Shown: positions 60,261 to 64,000 of the stretch, one piece after another
How positions within the stretch are numbered: the first letter of the stretch is position 1
Layout of the letters: each line of letters begins with the position of its first letter
Assembly: GCF_041929845.1 (NCBI RefSeq)
Contig: NZ_JBHEEH010000001.1
Span: 496,001-560,000, forward strand
DNA from: Paenochrobactrum pullorum
GTDB taxonomy: Bacteria; Pseudomonadota; Alphaproteobacteria; Rhizobiales; Rhizobiaceae
DNA length: 64,000 bases
Direction of reading: 5' to 3'
Program-made: the position numbers and the translations under genes
The notes under the pieces: generated by a model
What the model was told of the DNA's origin: nothing
The model's input: only the letters and a program-made list of their open reading frames with translations
Databases searched by the model: none

Positions 60261-61718
60261 TCAGACCCCGTATGGCATATGTTCCGGCTTGCGCTCGACT
60301 TTGCGTGGTGCAACAACTTCTTTCCATGTGGAAAGTGCCTTGTTGACGCTTGCATTTGGCTCGCGCTCGATGAAACGGCCATCGCCCGGTTCCGCCAGCA
60401 CTTTGCCTTGATCAAAGGCAATTCTGCCACGCGACAACACCGTGCGTGGCAGCCCGGTCAGCTCTATGCCCTCGAACACATTATAATCAATGGAAGAATG
60501 TTGCGTTTTGGCCGAAATAGTTTTTTGGGCTTTCGGATCCCAGATGATGAGATCGGCGTCCGATCCTTCCAGAACGGCACCTTTTTGCGGATACATATTG
60601 AGGATTTTCGCAATATTGGTGGAGGTCACGGCCACAAATTCATTTGGTGTCAGACGGCCGGTGACAACACCTTTTGTCCATAATACCGGCAGACGCTCTT
60701 CCAGTCCTCCGGTGCCGTTTGGAATCTTGGTGAAATCATCAATACCGGTGCGCTTTTGTTCGCTGGTGAAGGCGCAATGGTCTGTAGCAACGCATTGCAA
60801 GCTTCCGGCAGAAAGACCTGCCCAGAGACTGTTTTGATTGAGTTTGTCGCGGAATGGCGGTGACATGACACGGCGTGCGGCATAGTCCCAATCTTGGTTG
60901 AAATATTCACTTTCATCCAATGTCAGATGCTGAATAAGCGGTTCGCCATACACACGCATACCTTTTTGGCGCGCACGGCGGATGGCTTCATGCGCTTGTT
61001 CGCAGGATGTATGCACCACATAAAGTGGCACACCGGCCTGATCGGCAATCATGATGGCGCGGTTGGTGGCTTCCCCTTCAATTTCCGGTGGGCGCGAGAA
61101 GGCATGGGCTTCAGGGCCTTTGTTGCCCTCAGTCAGCAGTTTTTGCTGTAACTGCGCTACCACGTCCCCATTTTCGGCATGCACAAATGCTGTGGCACCC
61201 AGTTCAGCGCAACGCTGGAATGAAGCAAACATTTCATCATCATTGACCATCAATGCGCCTTTATAGGCCATGAAATGTTTAAATGAATTGATGCCGCGAT
61301 TGACCACTTCCGGCATTTCATTGAAGGCGCGCTCGCTCCAGCCGGTAATCGCCATATGGAAAGAGTAATCGGTGCGCGCTTTGCCGGATTTCTGGAACCA
61401 TTCCTGCAATGCCTCCAACAAATTGCCCTCAGATCCGGGCAGGACAAAATCAATCACCATTGTGGTGCCGCCTGCAAGGGCGGCGGCGGTGCCGGTGTCA
61501 AAATCATCGGATGAGTAGGTGCCCATAAACGGCATCTGCAAATGGGTGTGCGGGTCAATGCCGCCTGGCATGATGTAACAGCCTGTTGCATCAATGATCT
61601 GATCACCGGAAAGATTATTGCCTATTTTTACGATTTTTTCGCCATCGATGAGAACATCCGCATCATATGTACGGTCAGCAGTAATGATGGTACCGCCTTT
61701 AATCACCTTGGTTGCCAT
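60261..61718 (-). CDS. hydA: Dihydropyrimidinase (hydantoinase family)
   Basis: Opens the dihydropyrimidine ring in reductive pyrimidine breakdown. The 485-residue amidohydrolase has PHTHLQMPFMGTYSSDDF (zinc HxH), the Lys to be carboxylated in FKHFMAYKGAL, AFVHAENGD, VVHTSCEQA and CVATDHCAFT. These zinc ligands are all in place. AAAAAGGGGAAC precedes the ATG. The next enzyme is encoded just upstream at 61811 and the transporter genes follow. Confidence 0.93.
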   Translation of the reverse strand: MATKVIKGGTIITADRTYDADVLIDGEKIVKIGNNLSGDQIIDATGCYIMPGGIDPHTHLQMPFMGTYSSDDFDTGTAAALAGGTTMVIDFVLPGSEGNLLEALQEWFQKSGKARTDYSFHMAITGWSERAFNEMPEVVNRGINSFKHFMAYKGALMVNDDEMFASFQRCAELGATAFVHAENGDVVAQLQQKLLTEGNKGPEAHAFSRPPEIEGEATNRAIMIADQAGVPLYVVHTSCEQAHEAIRRARQKGMRVYGEPLIQHLTLDESEYFNQDWDYAARRVMSPPFRDKLNQNSLWAGLSAGSLQCVATDHCAFTSEQKRTGIDDFTKIPNGTGGLEERLPVLWTKGVVTGRLTPNEFVAVTSTNIAKILNMYPQKGAVLEGSDADLIIWDPKAQKTISAKTQHSSIDYNVFEGIELTGLPRTVLSRGRIAFDQGKVLAEPGDGRFIEREPNASVNKALSTWKEVVAPRKVERKPEHMPYGV

Positions 61719-61810
61719 TGTTCGTTCCCCTTTTTGGTTTCGTTGCGAACAGTTGCAGATATTAACGGAACTGATGCGGGGTGATTGAGTCCCGCCAGCT
61801 TATACTGTAA

Positions 61811-63058
61811 TCACTCGCAGATTTGAGCCGTTTCCAGCACTGCATGCAAAAGCACATCAGCTCCCGCACTTGCCCATTCTTTGGAAATGGATTCATCTTC
61901 ATTATGGCTTAAGCCGTCGACACATGGGCACATGATCATGGCAGTCGGCGCCACCCGATTAACCCAGCAAGCGTCATGTCCTGCGCCCGAAATGATGTTC
62001 ATGTGACTATAGCCGAGCCGCTCTGCGGCGTTACGCACGGAGTTCACACAATTTTCGTCAAAAGTAACAGGATCAAAATGGCCGATCGCTTCGATTTCAA
62101 CCTGTATGCCAAGTTCGGTGGCAATTTTTGGCGCTTCAGCTTCAAATTTTGCCTTCATGCCATCCAGCACTTTACGATCCGGCGAGCGGAAATCGACAGT
62201 AAAGACGATCTGACCGGGAAGCACATTGCGCGAATTGGGCGTCACATCAATATGGCCGACACCACCAACAGCGGCCGGCTGATGTTCCATGGCAATATCA
62301 TTGACGAGTTGCAGCAATTTGCCCAAGCCAAGGCTGGCATTTTTTCGCATCGGCATTGGTGTCGAGCCGGTATGAGCTTCCTTGCCGGTAATCGTGACTT
62401 CCAGCCACCACAGCCCCTGTCCGTGGGTCACAACGCCGATATCTTTATGCTCAGCTTCCAAAATTGGCCCTTGTTCGATATGTAGCTCAAACATGGCATG
62501 GATTTTACGTTTGCCTACCGGCTCGTCACCAAGCCAGCCAATGCGTTTTAATTCATCGCCAAATTTTTTGCCCTTGGCATCAACGCGCTCATAAGCCCAG
62601 TCCTGATCAAGCTCGCCTGCAAAAACACCGGATGCCAGCATGGCGGGGGCAAAGCGGGTGCCTTCTTCATTGGTCCAGTTGGTCACAACAATCGGATGCT
62701 TGGTTTTGATCTTTAGATCGTTGAGCGTGCGCACAACTTCCAAGCCACCAAGTACACCCAACACGCCGTCAAAATTACCGCCTGTCGGCTGTGTATCCAA
62801 ATGGCTGCCCATATAAACCGGATCGGCATCCGGATCAGTGCCTTCACGATAGAAAAACATGTTACCCATCGTATCGACAGACATAGTCATACCGGCATCT
62901 TCACACCATGATTGGAAAAGTCTGCGGCCTTGCGCATCTTCATCGGTCAAAGTCTGACGGTTATTGCCGCCGCGCAGTCCGGGGCCAATTTTGGCCATCT
63001 CCATCAAACTATCCCACAAGCGATCGGAGTTGATCTTGAGATTGCTGTTAAGCGCCAT
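61811..63058 (-). CDS. N-carbamoyl-beta-alanine amidohydrolase / Zn-dependent hydrolase (M20 family)
   Basis: A 415-residue M20-family hydrolase. It has DTMGNMFFYREG, GSHLDTQPTGGNFDGVLGVLGGLE (metal ligands H and D), TNWTNEEGTRFAPAMLASG (E-E), FELHIEQGPILE and SGAGHDACWV. It splits N-carbamoyl-beta-alanine into beta-alanine, CO2 and ammonia, the step after dihydropyrimidinase. It is the first gene of the leftward operon. Related enzymes act on allantoate or carbamoyl amino acids, but the neighbours favour the pyrimidine role. Confidence 0.9.
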   Translation of the reverse strand: MALNSNLKINSDRLWDSLMEMAKIGPGLRGGNNRQTLTDEDAQGRRLFQSWCEDAGMTMSVDTMGNMFFYREGTDPDADPVYMGSHLDTQPTGGNFDGVLGVLGGLEVVRTLNDLKIKTKHPIVVTNWTNEEGTRFAPAMLASGVFAGELDQDWAYERVDAKGKKFGDELKRIGWLGDEPVGKRKIHAMFELHIEQGPILEAEHKDIGVVTHGQGLWWLEVTITGKEAHTGSTPMPMRKNASLGLGKLLQLVNDIAMEHQPAAVGGVGHIDVTPNSRNVLPGQIVFTVDFRSPDRKVLDGMKAKFEAEAPKIATELGIQVEIEAIGHFDPVTFDENCVNSVRNAAERLGYSHMNIISGAGHDACWVNRVAPTAMIMCPCVDGLSHNEDESISKEWASAGADVLLHAVLETAQICE

Positions 63059-63127
63059 GAGAGAGCTGCCTTTCTGTTACATGCTATTAAAAAACCTGAT
63101 CAAAAATAGATTGCGTGCCGGTGTGTC

Positions 63128-63151
63128 CTGAATTTTTACGTTGAAATTCAG
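63128..63151. repeat. Inverted repeat upstream of the pyrimidine operon
   Basis: Perfect 8-base arms CTGAATTT / AAATTCAG with an 8-base spacer, about 70 bases before the hydrolase start in the divergent region. It may be an operator or a small hairpin. No known consensus matches. Confidence 0.35.
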
Positions 63152-63332
63152 ATGCAGATACAGCTTCCCTGTCCACGCACCTGCTCATGCAGCCGTTGCG
63201 TGTTAAAAAGATGGGCAGGCTTGTCGCATATGACATGCTGGCTCTCCCCCTTGCCGCGGTTCAAACGCCGCTCTATTGTTCCCGCTACCAGTCGCACTTA
63301 CGGCGGCAATATTTTTGACTTGCGTAAAAAAC

Positions 63333-63348
63333 TTGACTACTTGGTAAA
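63333..63348. promoter_or_regulatory. RutR-like operator
   Basis: TTGACTACTTGGTAAA matches the RutR consensus TTGACCANNTGGTCAA at 12 of 14 fixed positions. It lies 74 bases before rutR in the 363-base divergent region and could control rutR and the pyrimidine operon. The rest of that region shows no gene. Confidence 0.55.
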
Positions 63349-63421
63349 AATACAGGCTAGAAGAGGCATCGATGGCGGTCAAGCGCTTTCGAAAGTTTCT
63401 CCGTCCGGCGGAAGGTGTCAA

Positions 63422-64000
63422 ATGGCCACAGCTGCTCCCACTGCTGCCCGCAAAGGCGCAAGGCGTAAAAAAAGCGATAGTCCCGAAAACGAAACACGCA
63501 TTCAGGGTATCAACCGACGCATTATTCTGGACGCTGCATTGGATGTGTTTTCTGCCTTTGGTTTCAGAGGCTCTACGCTGGATCAGATTGCCGAAAAAGC
63601 GGGCATGTCCAAGCCCAATTTGTTGTATTATTTCCCGCGCAAGCAGCATATTTACGTCAATGTCTTGGAAGATACCCTGGTTGAATGGTTGCGCCCGTTT
63701 GAAGAAATCGACCCGCAAGGCGATCCGCTGGAAGAGTTGAAAAAATATATTGTCCGCAAACTTGAAATGTCGGATAGCAAACCTGAAGCCTCGCGCCTTT
63801 TTGCTAATGAAATCATGCATGGCGCACCGGCTATCGGCACATTTTTGAAAACCCATTTGCGTGAATTGGTCGATGGCAAGGCGCAAGTGATCAATCGCTG
63901 GATTGCTGAAAAACGAATAGCTCCTGTTGATCCTTATCATTTGATTTTCACCATTTGGGCAACGACACAGCATTATTCTGACTTTGACGTACAGGTTCGC
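63422..64000 (+). CDS. rutR: TetR-family regulator RutR, cut by window end
   Basis: The frame from the ATG at 63422 is open to the window end, 193 codons without a stop. The N-terminal helix-turn-helix has RRIILDAALDVFSAFGFRGSTL, then DQIAEKAGMSKPNLLYYFPRKQHIYV. The ligand domain has SRLFANEIMHGAPAIGTFLKTHLREL and FTIWATTQHYSDFDVQV, as in RutR, which senses uracil and controls pyrimidine breakdown. It is divergent from the operon it should control. Length so far fits the usual ~210 residues. Confidence 0.9.
   Translation, partial: MATAAPTAARKGARRKKSDSPENETRIQGINRRIILDAALDVFSAFGFRGSTLDQIAEKAGMSKPNLLYYFPRKQHIYVNVLEDTLVEWLRPFEEIDPQGDPLEELKKYIVRKLEMSDSKPEASRLFANEIMHGAPAIGTFLKTHLRELVDGKAQVINRWIAEKRIAPVDPYHLIFTIWATTQHYSDFDVQVR

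Noticed and set aside
63203..63973. 256-codon open frame opposite rutR
   Set aside because: The plus strand encodes a clear TetR-family protein; the antisense frame has no family features.
1..64000. CRISPR array, prophage, insertion sequence or toxin-antitoxin locus
   Set aside because: No regularly spaced repeats, transposase, integrase, phage or toxin-antitoxin gene was recognised anywhere in the window.

Overview
The window reads as a draft chromosomal scaffold from an alphaproteobacterium of the order Hyphomicrobiales (Rhizobiales). A Brucellaceae member of about 50% GC, such as Pseudochrobactrum, would fit. This rests on the hrcA/rph/rdgB/hemW order, a DUF2849-cysI-cysH-DUF934 sulfite reduction operon, a cysN-cysC fusion and HmrR/CopA copper control. 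The genus is inferred from gene content, not proven. Nearly all the DNA is ordinary metabolic chromosome. No prophage, insertion sequence or CRISPR array was seen. One run of 99 N lies at 50101-50199, directly after two identical tRNA-Arg genes.

Layout. 1-4306: hrcA (cut by the edge), then rph, rdgB, hemW, rsmI, yraN. 4443-9153: siroheme and sulfite/APS reduction operon. 9235-13929: two small genes, then B12-dependent metH with a 24-base near-palindromic operator candidate. 14190-15987: a solo LuxR regulator and an NAD-dependent epimerase. 16247-20620: cysD, cysNC, cysQ and the cobinamide-salvage gene cbiZ. 20703-25027: glpR, glpD and an alkaline-phosphatase-fold membrane transferase beside a Pho box. 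25238-27507: an ABC exporter with a long leader holding a 25-codon ORF and a hairpin. 27508-34662: TPP-riboswitch operon thiD-thiO-thiS-thiG-thiE-thiF-thiY-tenA-thiX. 34727-37865: copA and its MerR-type regulator. 37949-42415: a cobalamin riboswitch ahead of nrdA-nrdB. 42446-43711: glutamate dehydrogenase. 43916-48336: a Pho-box alkaline phosphatase and a three-gene ABC cluster with a His-rich permease. 48495-56479: flavin monooxygenase, tRNAs, orphan histidine kinase, RND efflux pair. 56501-64000: pyrimidine-type uptake and degradation genes with divergent rutR.

Themes. Vitamin B12 links separate loci: MetH needs it, CbiZ salvages its precursors, and a B12 riboswitch controls a B12-independent ribonucleotide reductase. 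The NrdB subunit has Phe where the radical Tyr normally sits and Glu in place of the first Asp metal ligand. This is the signature of class Ic (Mn/Fe) enzymes and is the most notable point in the window. Sulfur genes are split into two operons: activation (cysD, cysNC, cysQ) and reduction (cysG to DUF934). The reductase looks APS-specific, so the CysC kinase and CysQ probably serve another use of PAPS. Phosphate control is suggested by two Pho boxes. Least understood are the Tat-exported CPFC protein with its ABC partners and the leader ORF before the ABC exporter.
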